The position numbers and the translations under genes are program-made. From NCBI GenBank assembly GCA_036443405.1, contig JAZFYD010000172.1, forward strand, positions 1-33,607: a stretch of 33,607 nucleotides of DNA. Reading direction: 5' to 3'. Under the pieces are notes generated by a model that saw nothing but the letters and a program-made list of their open reading frames with translations, was not told the DNA's origin and made no database searches. This document shows positions 9,147-17,416 of this stretch, one piece after another (position 1 is the first letter of the stretch; every line of letters starts with the position of its first letter). The stretch comes from JAZFYD01 sp036443405. Lineage in GTDB: Bacteria > Planctomycetota > PLA2.

Positions 9147-10942
9147 AGCAGCACCTGTTCTCCTGCGCGCGGGTTCCAGCGGTAGACCTCTCCGTGGTCC
9201 TGCGGCGTTTCCAGCACCAGTTCGCTGAACGAGTTGATCGCGCAGCTCATTCCGAAAAACCTCTCGAGAACACCGGCGAACAGAAACGGGCTGGCGCCCA
9301 GGAAGCGCTCGCGATCCACCACGAGCCTCGTGCGCATCCCGCGGCAGAATCCCGCGCCGAACCGGCTGCGGACCCAGCGTGTGGTGGGTTCGCTGCGGAC
9401 GTCGCGCACGCCTTCGATCTGCTGGCGGGTCGACGGCGACCCCGCGATGTCGTAGACGCGCAGCAACTCGCGCAGCGATTCCACGTTGGCGAACGAGAGA
9501 TGGCTGAGGGATAGCTGCGAGACGAGGCGCCAGTTTTCCGCACCGGACAGTTTGGGCCGTTGCGTGGGGGTGGGCCGGTGGATGCACCGAACACTCGACA
9601 CGCCGGGCACGCCCTCCAGCCTGAAATCGTCCGCCTTGCCCCACTGCGTGCTCTGCGCGGGGAGGTCCCGGTTGGTGGCGAAGATCTCGACGTGCAGCGT
9701 TCGATCCGGGATCGCCGCGGAGCTTCGGTCGAGGTCGACAAACGCCAGCGCGACTTCGGTGCCGTCGTCCCCCTTCTTGCGTGACGCGCGCCGGCGCATA
9801 TGCCAGTGCGCGGTCGGTTCGGCGCGGGAATCGTGCGACACCGAGAAGAACGGCGGGACCGCGGTGCGTTCGCCTCCGCCGGCGGGAACGCTCGTGACCG
9901 ATTCGACGCTGTACACCTCGAGATCGTTGACACGCTGGGTGTCGGGAACGACGTCGTACTCGGTCGCGTCGGCGGTCGTCGTGATGGGATCCGCCGTCAT
10001 CGGGAAGAGGTTCACCAGCGGCACCGCGGACAGGCTGAAGTTCTCCGGGGACACCTGCGCCGTGTTGATGGCGGGATCGCGCATCAACGGGATGTGCAGG
10101 GTCGCCTCGGAGCCGGCGAGGCCGCGCAGACCGTCGATGCCGATGAAGTGGAACTTCTGCGGGAACGCGAAGTACTCCTGCAGCAACCGGTACCCGGGGG
10201 CGGAACGCGCCGGGTAAGGCAGCGAGGCCTCCGACTCGGCGAGCCCGAGGGGTTGGATCTTGGACGCGGATGCCACCCGCCGGCCGTTGGCGTCCTCGAT
10301 TTCCAACGTCCCCGAGTGCGCGCCGAGGAACTCGTAGAGCTCGGCAACCACGCGTTCGTCCCCGCGCAGGAAGATGCGCAGGGATTGAAGTCGAAGCGCG
10401 GAGAACTCGTAGGACCCCAGGCACGAGAGCCCAAGCCGCAACACGGCTCGCGCTGCGGGCACACGGTCCAGAAGCGCGGAGTCGGGCGATTCGATCGAAG
10501 CGTGTTTCACCTGGATCGGCCAGACGGTTGCCGGTGCCGTGCTCCGAAAGACCAGCGGTTCACCTCGGATCGGCTTGGACAGAAACCGCGTCCCCTTTGG
10601 GACCCGCAGCCCGGCCGCGGGCAAGTTCTGTTCGAGATCCGGGGAGAGTTCCACAACCGCCATCGACGGAATCGGGCGCAGCAGGTGCGGATAGAGCACC
10701 TCCAGCATCGCGTCGCTCAACTCGCCGTAGTCGTCGTCGAGTTTGCGCTGTACCCGCGCCGTGAGGAACGCGAACGACTCCATCAGCCGCTCGACGTGCG
10801 GGTCGGCGGAGCCGGTGTCCTCGAGCTTCAGCCGACCGGCGATTTTGGGGAAGCGTTCCGCGAAGTCGCGGCCATCCTTGCGGAGCGCCTCCAACTCGCG
10901 CAGGTAGTGCTCCGTGAATCCGTCCTGGTCGGTGAATTCCAT
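9143..10942 (-). CDS. tssF: T6SS baseplate protein TssF
   Basis: TssF is the main wedge protein of the T6SS baseplate. The 599-residue product shows the family signature at the N-terminus: YLRELEALRKDGRDFAERFPKIA (split here as YLRELEALRKDG and RDFAERFPKIA, residues 13-35), then DPHVERLMESFAFL and the LYPHLLRPIPSMAVVEL segment. The C-terminal part has LVVDRERFLGASPFLFAGVLERFF and the SFSELVLET stretch, also typical. Length matches the family. ATG 10942 shares its A with the tssE stop (TGATG), and the stop overlaps the tssG TTG start, so tssE-F-G are translationally coupled. Nothing in the sequence suggests damage. Confidence 0.95.
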   Translation of the reverse strand: MEFTDQDGFTEHYLRELEALRKDGRDFAERFPKIAGRLKLEDTGSADPHVERLMESFAFLTARVQRKLDDDYGELSDAMLEVLYPHLLRPIPSMAVVELSPDLEQNLPAAGLRVPKGTRFLSKPIRGEPLVFRSTAPATVWPIQVKHASIESPDSALLDRVPAARAVLRLGLSCLGSYEFSALRLQSLRIFLRGDERVVAELYEFLGAHSGTLEIEDANGRRVASASKIQPLGLAESEASLPYPARSAPGYRLLQEYFAFPQKFHFIGIDGLRGLAGSEATLHIPLMRDPAINTAQVSPENFSLSAVPLVNLFPMTADPITTTADATEYDVVPDTQRVNDLEVYSVESVTSVPAGGGERTAVPPFFSVSHDSRAEPTAHWHMRRRASRKKGDDGTEVALAFVDLDRSSAAIPDRTLHVEIFATNRDLPAQSTQWGKADDFRLEGVPGVSSVRCIHRPTPTQRPKLSGAENWRLVSQLSLSHLSFANVESLRELLRVYDIAGSPSTRQQIEGVRDVRSEPTTRWVRSRFGAGFCRGMRTRLVVDRERFLGASPFLFAGVLERFFGMSCAINSFSELVLETPQDHGEVYRWNPRAGEQVLL

Positions 10943-11430
10943 CAGCGCACGTCCACTGTCCGGTTACGCCAAACCACGGTCGCGTCGAACGAGATCTTCA
11001 TCGGCTCGGGGTCGGTCTTCAGGCGTCCCTCGACCACGAATCGTGTGCGGCCCGGTTCGCCGTTTTCCTTGATGCCGACGGATACAAAGTCGAGGCGCGG
11101 TTCGAAGACCTCGATCACCTCGAGAATGCGCCGCCGTATCTGCTCGCGCTGGCGCGGGTTTTTCATGTCGAGGTTTGTGATGTCGGAAAGCCCGAGCCGG
11201 CGGACGGACGTTCTGAGGGCTTCCGGTTCCTCGGACTCGAATCCGGGCTCGGTCGATGTGCGGGCGTTCAGGATCCAACGCAGGTCGCGTAGCACGGCCG
11301 CCTTGAGCCGTGCCATCGCCTGTGCGTGGGAGAGCGTTCTGTCCGCGACCGTGTTCTCGGGGTCCTCGTCCACCAGTCGATCGAGGAGCGAGAGCGTCGG
11401 TCGCGCCAGAGAGTCCTCGAAGCGTGCCAT
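10942..11430 (-). CDS. tssE: T6SS baseplate protein TssE (gp25-like)
   Basis: TssE is the lysozyme-like but non-enzymatic gp25 homologue that starts sheath polymerisation at the baseplate. The 162-residue product has the N-terminal SLLDRL motif (residues 14-19), a conserved LRDLRWILNAR segment (residues about 48-58) and GLSDITNLDMKNP, which is typical of the family. The C-terminal half has RRRILEVIEVFEPRL, matching the gp25 pattern of an acidic residue and Pro before the final beta strands. I chose ATG 11430; a longer frame back to 11586 would overlap hcp and has no family similarity. The ribosome site is weak (GGGCGG about ten bases upstream), so expression is probably lower than hcp. Confidence 0.92.
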   Translation of the reverse strand: MARFEDSLARPTLSLLDRLVDEDPENTVADRTLSHAQAMARLKAAVLRDLRWILNARTSTEPGFESEEPEALRTSVRRLGLSDITNLDMKNPRQREQIRRRILEVIEVFEPRLDFVSVGIKENGEPGRTRFVVEGRLKTDPEPMKISFDATVVWRNRTVDVR

Positions 11431-11442
11431 CGCATGAACCGC

Positions 11443-11466
11443 CCGGCGAGCCGTTCGACCCGCCGG
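11443..11466 (-). other. Hairpin in the hcp-tssE gap
   Basis: In the 65-base gap after hcp the minus strand reads CCGGCG, 12 bases, then CGCCGG: a perfect six-pair GC stem. There is no T-run, so it does not look like a full intrinsic terminator. It ends 12 bases before the tssE ATG, so it could protect the hcp messenger 3-prime end or lower tssE translation. Hcp is needed in far greater amounts than TssE, which fits such a step-down, but this is inference. Confidence 0.35.
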
Positions 11467-11495
11467 ACCTTTTTCTTGATCTGCCTTAAGGAGAC

Positions 11496-11993
11496 CTAGA
11501 TTTTCTTGTTGGTCATGCAGTCCCAGCCGGCCGCGACCTTGCCGCCGCCCGTCCCGTCGGACCGCTTCTGCGCCGTGTACGTCCACTCGATGCTGCCGTA
11601 GTCGAAGCCGACCCTTTCGATCGGAACGGAGGCTTGCCCCGTCGGGTCTCCGTCCGGGTTCAGGCTCGTGACGATGACCTGCTTCATCTTGTATTCCATG
11701 TACTCGACCTTGTCGCCGCCGGCGCGGTTCAGGCTGACGACCACCTCGTCGAGGGGCTTGCCGGTGCAGCAGTGCTCGGCAAGCTTCGGCGTGGCCTTGT
11801 CGAGTTCCTTCACGATCTTAAACACGCCGTGATTCACGCGCTCGGCACCCGCACCACCGGCCGAGCTCTTCGTCGCGCTCGCGGGCTGCTCAATATTGTG
11901 CGTGTAGTTGAGAATCTCGATCCAGTCCTTGTGCTGGTCATCCGTCGACTCGCCAGGAATTCCCTCGATCCGCAAGAAAGCATCAAATGCCAT
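11496..11993 (-). CDS. hcp: T6SS tube protein Hcp (TssD)
   Basis: Hcp forms hexameric rings that stack into the T6SS inner tube and is itself exported. The 165-residue protein starts MAFDAFLRIEGIPGES, matching the canonical Hcp1-type opening (D-x-F-L-x-I-x-G-I-x-G-E-S). It continues with WIEILNYTHNI, a GVFKIVKELDKATPKL segment with the typical D-K-A-S/T-P-x-L pattern, and a C-terminal YGSIEWTYTAQKRSDG motif typical of the family. Start ATG 11993 has an excellent ribosome site, GGAGG five bases upstream. It has 124 non-coding bases ahead of it, more than any other gene in the cluster, including a candidate promoter. This fits strong separate expression. Confidence 0.96.
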   Translation of the reverse strand: MAFDAFLRIEGIPGESTDDQHKDWIEILNYTHNIEQPASATKSSAGGAGAERVNHGVFKIVKELDKATPKLAEHCCTGKPLDEVVVSLNRAGGDKVEYMEYKMKQVIVTSLNPDGDPTGQASVPIERVGFDYGSIEWTYTAQKRSDGTGGGKVAAGWDCMTNKKI

Positions 11994-12066
11994 CTGTTCC
12001 TCCCGCGCCTTTTTGGCGACTGTCTTGGTTCACTCAGAGAGCGCTCACGCGCCCCAATCACCGTTT

Positions 12067-12080
12067 GTGGGTTTTCCCAC
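12067..12080 (-). other. Small palindrome upstream of hcp
   Basis: GTGGG-AAAA-CCCAC on the minus strand is a perfect five-pair inverted repeat with a four-base loop. It lies between the candidate hcp promoter and the hcp ribosome site. It could be an operator or a 5-prime leader stem; no regulator family can be named from it. Confidence 0.3.
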
Positions 12081-12091
12081 CTAGAGCTTGA

Positions 12092-12121
12092 ATTCTGGCA
12101 CACGGGGCCGCTTCGCGTCAA
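12092..12121 (-). promoter_or_regulatory. Candidate sigma-70-type promoter for hcp
   Basis: On the minus strand TTGACG (12121-12116, five of six consensus bases) is followed after 18 bases by CAGAAT (12097-12092, four of six). The -35 box overlaps the stop codon of the kinase gene. The position, about 100 bases ahead of hcp with a strong ribosome site, suits a dedicated promoter, but the -10 box is weak. Confidence 0.35.
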
Positions 12122-15100
12122 CGGGATGATTGCGATTCGTGGAGCGTTAACAGCGCTTTGAGGACGGTTTCTTCGGCATCGCCATTGACGACCACCTCGT
12201 CGGGGAACGGGGGCAACCCGGCAAGGGCTGCCAGCGCGTCGTTCGTGAGCGACTGGAACGACTTGACGTTGCCTTCGGAAGCGGTCTCGATCAGTCGAAC
12301 GAGCTCGGCCACGAGCTGACGGCGCTTCTCGAGGCGTGCGAACTCCCACGCGGAAATCTCCGCGGCGTCGGACGGTTTGGGGGTGCCCGCCTTGATTCGC
12401 GCCAAGCGGTCGACCGGCGCGCGTTCGTGCCGCCATCCGTGATGCTTAAGGTGGTCCTGCGCGGTCTTGAAAGCATCGCGGACTCTCTTCGCGGGCTGCC
12501 CCCCGGGGTCGAGGCTCGCGTCGAGTTCCACTTTGGCATCCGTCAGTGCGGCGACGCAGATCGCCATCGTGGTTCGGCGAATGTCGTCGCGCAGCGCGTC
12601 TTTGGCTTCACCCGCCATGCCCGTGAACTTCCGGGAGTCGGGGCCGTTCGCAAAGCTGGTGACCGCGCCGACGTCGTCGAGGGTTGTTTCGGTCCCGGAC
12701 GCGTGCAGCTTGGACCAGTCCCTCAGGAATGCCAGGCGCGCGTCCTTTTTGTCCGGTGTCTCAGCGAACCAGTTTCCAAGCTGCACGGCCAGCTCGCGTT
12801 CGAACGCGAGTCCGGCCGGAAGCCCGCCGCCCGCGTCGTCTTTGGGCGGTCGTTCCGTATCTCCGTTGCCGGAAAACACCATCCAGAGCACCAATCCCAA
12901 AACGAGCGCCGCGCCGACGGGCCACAGCTTGCGCGTCCACTCGCCGGCTTGTTTGCGATAGGCATCGAGGGTGGCGCGCGTGCCCCAGGCCTGAAACGCT
13001 TTCTCCTGTCGCAGCAGCGCTTCCTGCACGGACTGCGGGGCGAGGTCCCTGAGTTGCACGATCACCGCCTCGGCGTCCTCGCGATGCGCCGTGCGTTCGT
13101 CCTCCGACGCCGACTCGAACGCGGTCGCCATGAGCTCGCCGATGTCCTGGGCCGGGTGGGTGCTCCCCGTCGGAACCGGGCATTCGCGCAGGAGCGACTT
13201 GACGTTCTCCGCGACGCTCAACACGGCACGCGTGTCGTGGAGGTGCGCCTTCAGCGACGCGGCGTGATGGGCGACTCGCTCGTGCGGCCGCGAGAACAGC
13301 CTGCAAAACGCCCGCGCACAATCGGGGAACCTCTCGAGCAGGAATGTCCAGCGTTCGTTGGGGAGCGTCCCGATCACGGGCAGGAAGTGCTTGTCGAGAT
13401 ACGCCTTCATGGTGTCGCCGTCGAGGTCCGGCAACTCCATCAGGTGTTTCCGCTGCGCGTCCAGAACGCTCGTGCATACACCGGCAAGCTCCGGCAGGAG
13501 TTTTTTCCGGCCGTCGTTGGGGGAGTACTCGAACAGCTCCTCGGCCCGCTCGAGGGCGGGGATGATGTTCTCGAGATCGCCGCGGCGGATCGCCGCAAGC
13601 TCCTTGTTCACCGTGTCGCCAAGCGCGCGAACGTCGTTGCGCCGGCGCGCTGCCTCGTCGAGAAGCTTCGGCACGTCTTTGTAGTCGTCCGACAGCGTCG
13701 TCTGGATCTCCTGGAGCGCGACCTGCGCCTTGACGTACTCGCGCGCCGCCATCGCCGCGGTCGCCTCGTTGTACATCTTGTCGAGGCGGCTCTGCAACTC
13801 GTCTACCGCGCGCAGCCGGTACGAAACGTCGCGGCGGGTTTCGAGGTCGAAGAGGTCCGACCGGACCACCAATGCCTCGATGCCCTGGAGGATCGTGCGC
13901 GTATCGAAGATCCGGGTCGCACGTTCGGCTTCCTTGGCTTTCTCCAGCTCGCCGCCCACGTACTTGCGGATGGAGTCCTTGGCGGCTTCCAGCGCCTCCT
14001 TCAGCTCCACGAACTCCCCGACGCCGGGGAACTGCTCGGGCGGGAATTCCTCGATCATCCAACGGCAGGCGTTCTGCGTGCTCTTGATGCGAATCTTCTT
14101 CGCCGTTGCCGCGAGGGTCGGGTCCTGGGCGATCCTTCGCGCGTTGTCGAGGCTGTATCGCGAGGCGGTCTTGTGCTGCTCGGGTGCGCGGCGCAGTTTG
14201 GCGAGCATCGCGACGTTCGCCGGATCCGGGAACTCCGTTTCGAGCAGCGTGTAGGCGCGCTCCGCCTTGGCGAAGTTGAATTCGTTGATCGCCTGCTCGG
14301 CCTTGGATACGTAGAGGTGATAGGCCTGTTCTTTCCGCTCGACCTCCTGATACAGAGGGCGGAAGTTGCGAGCACGTTCGCCGAGCTCGCGTTCGAGTTC
14401 GAACCGGGCAAAGTCGTCGCCGAGGATCTGGTCGTTGCGCGTCAGCGGTTCGCGCGCGGCCTTGAAGTCGCAGACGGCGATCCCCTTGGCCACGGACTCT
14501 TCGATCGAGCGGTATTCCTCCGCGAGGGTTTGGCGAAGTGCGGCGCGCAATTCGGCCATCGCCGTTGCGCGGGAGAAATTCCCCCGAGCGGCGGCGACCA
14601 GATGCGCAGCATCGACGAGCCGGCCGGCTTCGAGTTCGTCGTCCGCTTTCTCCATGAGCAAACCAAACTCGCGCGGGCGCTTCCGGGCTCGTTCGAGGCG
14701 AGCCTCGAGCGACTCGGCACGGGCGCTGTCACCCGCCTCCTGCCAACCCGCGAGCGCGTTTTGCCAGTGATCGATCGCGTGTTCGAAGCGGCACTCCGCC
14801 AACGCGGTTTCGCCCTGGCGTTCGAGGCTCGCGGCTCGCTCGGCCGCGGTGTCGCCGTGGGGGAGGACCACGTCTTCCGGGCATCCTGGGCAGGAGGTCT
14901 CCGCGGCGTATTTCGCCAACGCGTCCCGCGCGGCCGCGAACGTCTCGAATTCCGTGCCGTCGCGGGTGATCAAACGCTGCACGATGGCCCAGAACCCGGG
15001 CGACACGTGCAGGATCGATTGTGTCGGGTCTGCCGGATCCTCCGCAGTCGCCTTGACGGGGTCCTGCTTGCCGAAGCGGAACGGGTATCGGGTTGTGACG

Positions 15101-15789
15101 AGGTAATAGAGCGTCACACCGAAGGACCAAAGGTCACTCTTCTCGCTGCCGCGGCCCTCGCCCTTCAGCAACTCCGGCGCCATGAAATAGGCGGTGCCCG
15201 CCGGAGGGCCGCTGCCGGTGTCACGCAGAGCAGCGGAAATCCCGAAGTCGGTGACGACCACGGACTTCCCGTCCTCGCGCAGGATCAGGTTGCTGGGTTT
15301 CAAGTCCTGGTGGACGATGCCGCGCTCGTGAGACGCCTGCATCGCGTCGGCGATTTGCAGCGCGATCGGAATCGTCGCCTCGACGCTGATCGCGCCGTCC
15401 TGCTCGACGATGTCCGCGAGGTTCTTGCCCTCGATGTTCTCCATGCGCAGCGCGACGGCCCCGTCGTACTCCTCCATCCCGTAGACGGTGACGATATTGC
15501 TGTGGCCCACGCTGCGGGTGTGCAGCGCCTCGCGAAACACCACGGCCTCGCGCCCGCCGCCGCTGGGTAGAAACTTGTGCGCTTCGAGCTGGCCGAGGTG
15601 CTGAACGAGCCAAACCTCGCCCTGCCCGCCCGCACCGAGTTTTCTGACGCGTTCGTTTTTCGGGCCGACGATCGCGTCGAGGTCCAACTCCGTGGTTTGT
15701 GTGCTCTTCGGCGGTTTGATCCAAGCGGCCGCCGACTGCATGTCATCGGGCTCGGATTGCGGCGAATCGGAGAGAGGATGCTCGGTCAC
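12118..15789 (-). CDS. Membrane-anchored Ser/Thr protein kinase, PpkA-like, in T6SS cluster
   Basis: The 1223-residue protein has an N-terminal Hanks-type kinase domain: glycine loop GAGGQGEV (52-59), lysine K72 in EAHKF, helix-C E87, catalytic loop HQDLKPSN (160-167), DFG (181-183), APE (204-206) and D219. The HRD arginine is Gln, so it is a non-RD type, but Asp162 is kept and activity is plausible. Residues about 300-950 are a long charged alpha-helical region, possibly TPR-like. One transmembrane segment (VGAALVLGLVLWMVF, about 957-971) precedes a 245-residue domain outside the membrane. GTG 15789 has AAGGAGG seven bases upstream. In other systems PpkA phosphorylates Fha and triggers T6SS assembly; tagF nearby supports the same kind of role here. 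No PP2C phosphatase (PppA) is in the window. Confidence 0.88.
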   Translation of the reverse strand: MTEHPLSDSPQSEPDDMQSAAAWIKPPKSTQTTELDLDAIVGPKNERVRKLGAGGQGEVWLVQHLGQLEAHKFLPSGGGREAVVFREALHTRSVGHSNIVTVYGMEEYDGAVALRMENIEGKNLADIVEQDGAISVEATIPIALQIADAMQASHERGIVHQDLKPSNLILREDGKSVVVTDFGISAALRDTGSGPPAGTAYFMAPELLKGEGRGSEKSDLWSFGVTLYYLVTTRYPFRFGKQDPVKATAEDPADPTQSILHVSPGFWAIVQRLITRDGTEFETFAAARDALAKYAAETSCPGCPEDVVLPHGDTAAERAASLERQGETALAECRFEHAIDHWQNALAGWQEAGDSARAESLEARLERARKRPREFGLLMEKADDELEAGRLVDAAHLVAAARGNFSRATAMAELRAALRQTLAEEYRSIEESVAKGIAVCDFKAAREPLTRNDQILGDDFARFELERELGERARNFRPLYQEVERKEQAYHLYVSKAEQAINEFNFAKAERAYTLLETEFPDPANVAMLAKLRRAPEQHKTASRYSLDNARRIAQDPTLAATAKKIRIKSTQNACRWMIEEFPPEQFPGVGEFVELKEALEAAKDSIRKYVGGELEKAKEAERATRIFDTRTILQGIEALVVRSDLFDLETRRDVSYRLRAVDELQSRLDKMYNEATAAMAAREYVKAQVALQEIQTTLSDDYKDVPKLLDEAARRRNDVRALGDTVNKELAAIRRGDLENIIPALERAEELFEYSPNDGRKKLLPELAGVCTSVLDAQRKHLMELPDLDGDTMKAYLDKHFLPVIGTLPNERWTFLLERFPDCARAFCRLFSRPHERVAHHAASLKAHLHDTRAVLSVAENVKSLLRECPVPTGSTHPAQDIGELMATAFESASEDERTAHREDAEAVIVQLRDLAPQSVQEALLRQEKAFQAWGTRATLDAYRKQAGEWTRKLWPVGAALVLGLVLWMVFSGNGDTERPPKDDAGGGLPAGLAFERELAVQLGNWFAETPDKKDARLAFLRDWSKLHASGTETTLDDVGAVTSFANGPDSRKFTGMAGEAKDALRDDIRRTTMAICVAALTDAKVELDASLDPGGQPAKRVRDAFKTAQDHLKHHGWRHERAPVDRLARIKAGTPKPSDAAEISAWEFARLEKRRQLVAELVRLIETASEGNVKSFQSLTNDALAALAGLPPFPDEVVVNGDAEETVLKALLTLHESQSSR

Positions 15790-15802
15790 GATCAGGCCTC
15801 CT

Positions 15803-17416
15803 TCACTCTTTCGCCGTGTGGAAGCGGCGCAGGGGCCAGGGGCCGTCGCCGGAAGGGGATTTCGTCAGGAAGTCCGTCGAGAAATCGCCGATGGCCTCTG
15901 TGTGCCAATCCAGGTAGCCGAGCGAGGACAGCGCGGGCGGAATGGCGAGGCCTCCGATGGGCCGCCAAATCGCCAGCGCTTCGAGAAAGCGCTCGGTGTC
16001 CGCGCGGTTTATCTTCGCCGGGAGTTTCGCGTCTGTGTTATTGAGCGCGGCGAGCGCTTTCGCGCGCGCGTCCGGCGTCGAGAGGCTCTTCACGCCGGTG
16101 CCTGTGCTCTTGGCGAACATGCGCAGTACGGGGTCGGTGGCCGCGACCTCCCCGATCAGCGACGTCTCGATCAGGCGCGCCAGTGAGCCACGCGACAGGT
16201 CCTCGCGGTCGATAAGGAACCCGAGGTGGTCGTTGGTGCGATCGGTGACAAACACGTAGTTCTTGGGGAGCTTTTCCGGAACGTGCAGCAGTCGCTGCGC
16301 TCCGCGGTCCGGCCGCCACAACACGACGATCGCGATCGACGGTTCGGCGGCGAACGAGACGACGATCGGTTCGTTGGGGAGGATGATGTAGCGCACCGCC
16401 GGGACGCCCATGCTCTTGGCCGTCGGCAGCTCAAACGGAGGGACACCCTCGGCGGCGAACACCCGCACCGTCGCGTCTTTTCCGATGAGCGCTGCCATGT
16501 CGACGCGCCCGCGCTCGTCCTCGTCGGGCAATCGCGGAGCGAATAGGACCCCCGTCGACACGCTCAATCCGAATCGCGCGAAGCCGGCATCCTCACCCTC
16601 GAGATCGAACCGGCCGCCTTCGGTTCCGAAGACCTCGCTGGCGAGCCGGATCCCGGGGTGGGCCGCATGAAGTGCGACAGCCATTTTCTGTACTTCCCAA
16701 AGGGCAATCGCGGCGGCGCCATCCACGCCACGCGCGCGTCGAGCCTGCGCGTCGTCGCTCTTCGCTACCCGGCAAGCGGCGACTTTGAGAGATTCTTGGA
16801 ACTCTCGGATCGTCTCGCCGTCCACCTGCTTGGCGAGGGCCTTGAGCAACGCGACGCGGCTCTCGATCTCGGTGTGGATCTTGCCGTAGTCGGTTTCGCC
16901 TGAGAGCGCCCAGGGCTCTCGCCACCACGGATCGGCGAGTCGTAACTTGGCCAGCGCCGCCGCGCCGGCTCCGGCTGCGTCCACTTGCGATTGGAGTTTC
17001 GCGGCGAGGCCGGGTGTGTAGTTCTCCAACGGCGGCGGCGCGGACCAGACGTTCCAGCGTGTCACGACCTCGCGCGGGAGACCCGCGGTCAGCGCGACAA
17101 GCGCTATCGCGGCTTTGTGCACGACGTCCTTGTCGAGGCGCTTGGCGGCCTGCGTCTTCAGGAGCAGGTCGGCGCGTTCCAACAGGAGCAAACGTGTCGC
17201 GCGGTCGGCGGTGCCCGGCTGGACCTTCGCGAGCGCTTCGACCTGAATTCCCGCGAACGCCACCGTATTTGCGTCAGTCGCGTCCAGTTTGGAAAGCACG
17301 TGCAGCGCGAGGTCGAGTTCCGCGGCGTGCACTCGCAGCGGATCCGGTGAAGCCGTTGCCGGCGCCGCCGCGCAGAGCGCGATCAGCAGGAGGCGCGGCC
17401 GGATCGGGAGTTTCAT
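15803..17416 (-). CDS. Exported protein of unknown function between tagF and the kinase gene
   Basis: I do not recognise this 537-residue family. The start MKLPIRPRLLLIALCAAAPATA-SPDPL reads as a cleavable signal peptide (positive n-region, hydrophobic core, A-x-A site near residue 22), so the mature protein is probably periplasmic. The first half is mainly alpha-helical and Ala/Leu-rich; the middle has beta-like segments (VRYIILPNEPIVVSFA, SIAIVVLWRPD). ATG 17416 overlaps the tagF stop in an ATGA junction, and the stop lies 13 bases before the kinase GTG. Tight linkage to a kinase with an external domain makes a sensor or partner role plausible, similar in logic to TagR with PpkA in Pseudomonas, but there is no visible similarity to TagR. 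Confidence 0.8.
   Translation of the reverse strand: MKLPIRPRLLLIALCAAAPATASPDPLRVHAAELDLALHVLSKLDATDANTVAFAGIQVEALAKVQPGTADRATRLLLLERADLLLKTQAAKRLDKDVVHKAAIALVALTAGLPREVVTRWNVWSAPPPLENYTPGLAAKLQSQVDAAGAGAAALAKLRLADPWWREPWALSGETDYGKIHTEIESRVALLKALAKQVDGETIREFQESLKVAACRVAKSDDAQARRARGVDGAAAIALWEVQKMAVALHAAHPGIRLASEVFGTEGGRFDLEGEDAGFARFGLSVSTGVLFAPRLPDEDERGRVDMAALIGKDATVRVFAAEGVPPFELPTAKSMGVPAVRYIILPNEPIVVSFAAEPSIAIVVLWRPDRGAQRLLHVPEKLPKNYVFVTDRTNDHLGFLIDREDLSRGSLARLIETSLIGEVAATDPVLRMFAKSTGTGVKSLSTPDARAKALAALNNTDAKLPAKINRADTERFLEALAIWRPIGGLAIPPALSSLGYLDWHTEAIGDFSTDFLTKSPSGDGPWPLRRFHTAKE

Noticed and set aside
12096..12115. TGGCAC on the plus strand near hcp, resembling a sigma-54 box
   Set aside because: The matching TTGC part is absent at the right spacing, and it would point away from hcp into the antisense of the kinase gene.
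12427..15570. A 1047-codon open frame on the plus strand, opposite the kinase gene
   Set aside because: It is the mirror of a GC-rich gene in an antisense frame. It shows no family motif, while the minus strand gives a full kinase with all catalytic residues.
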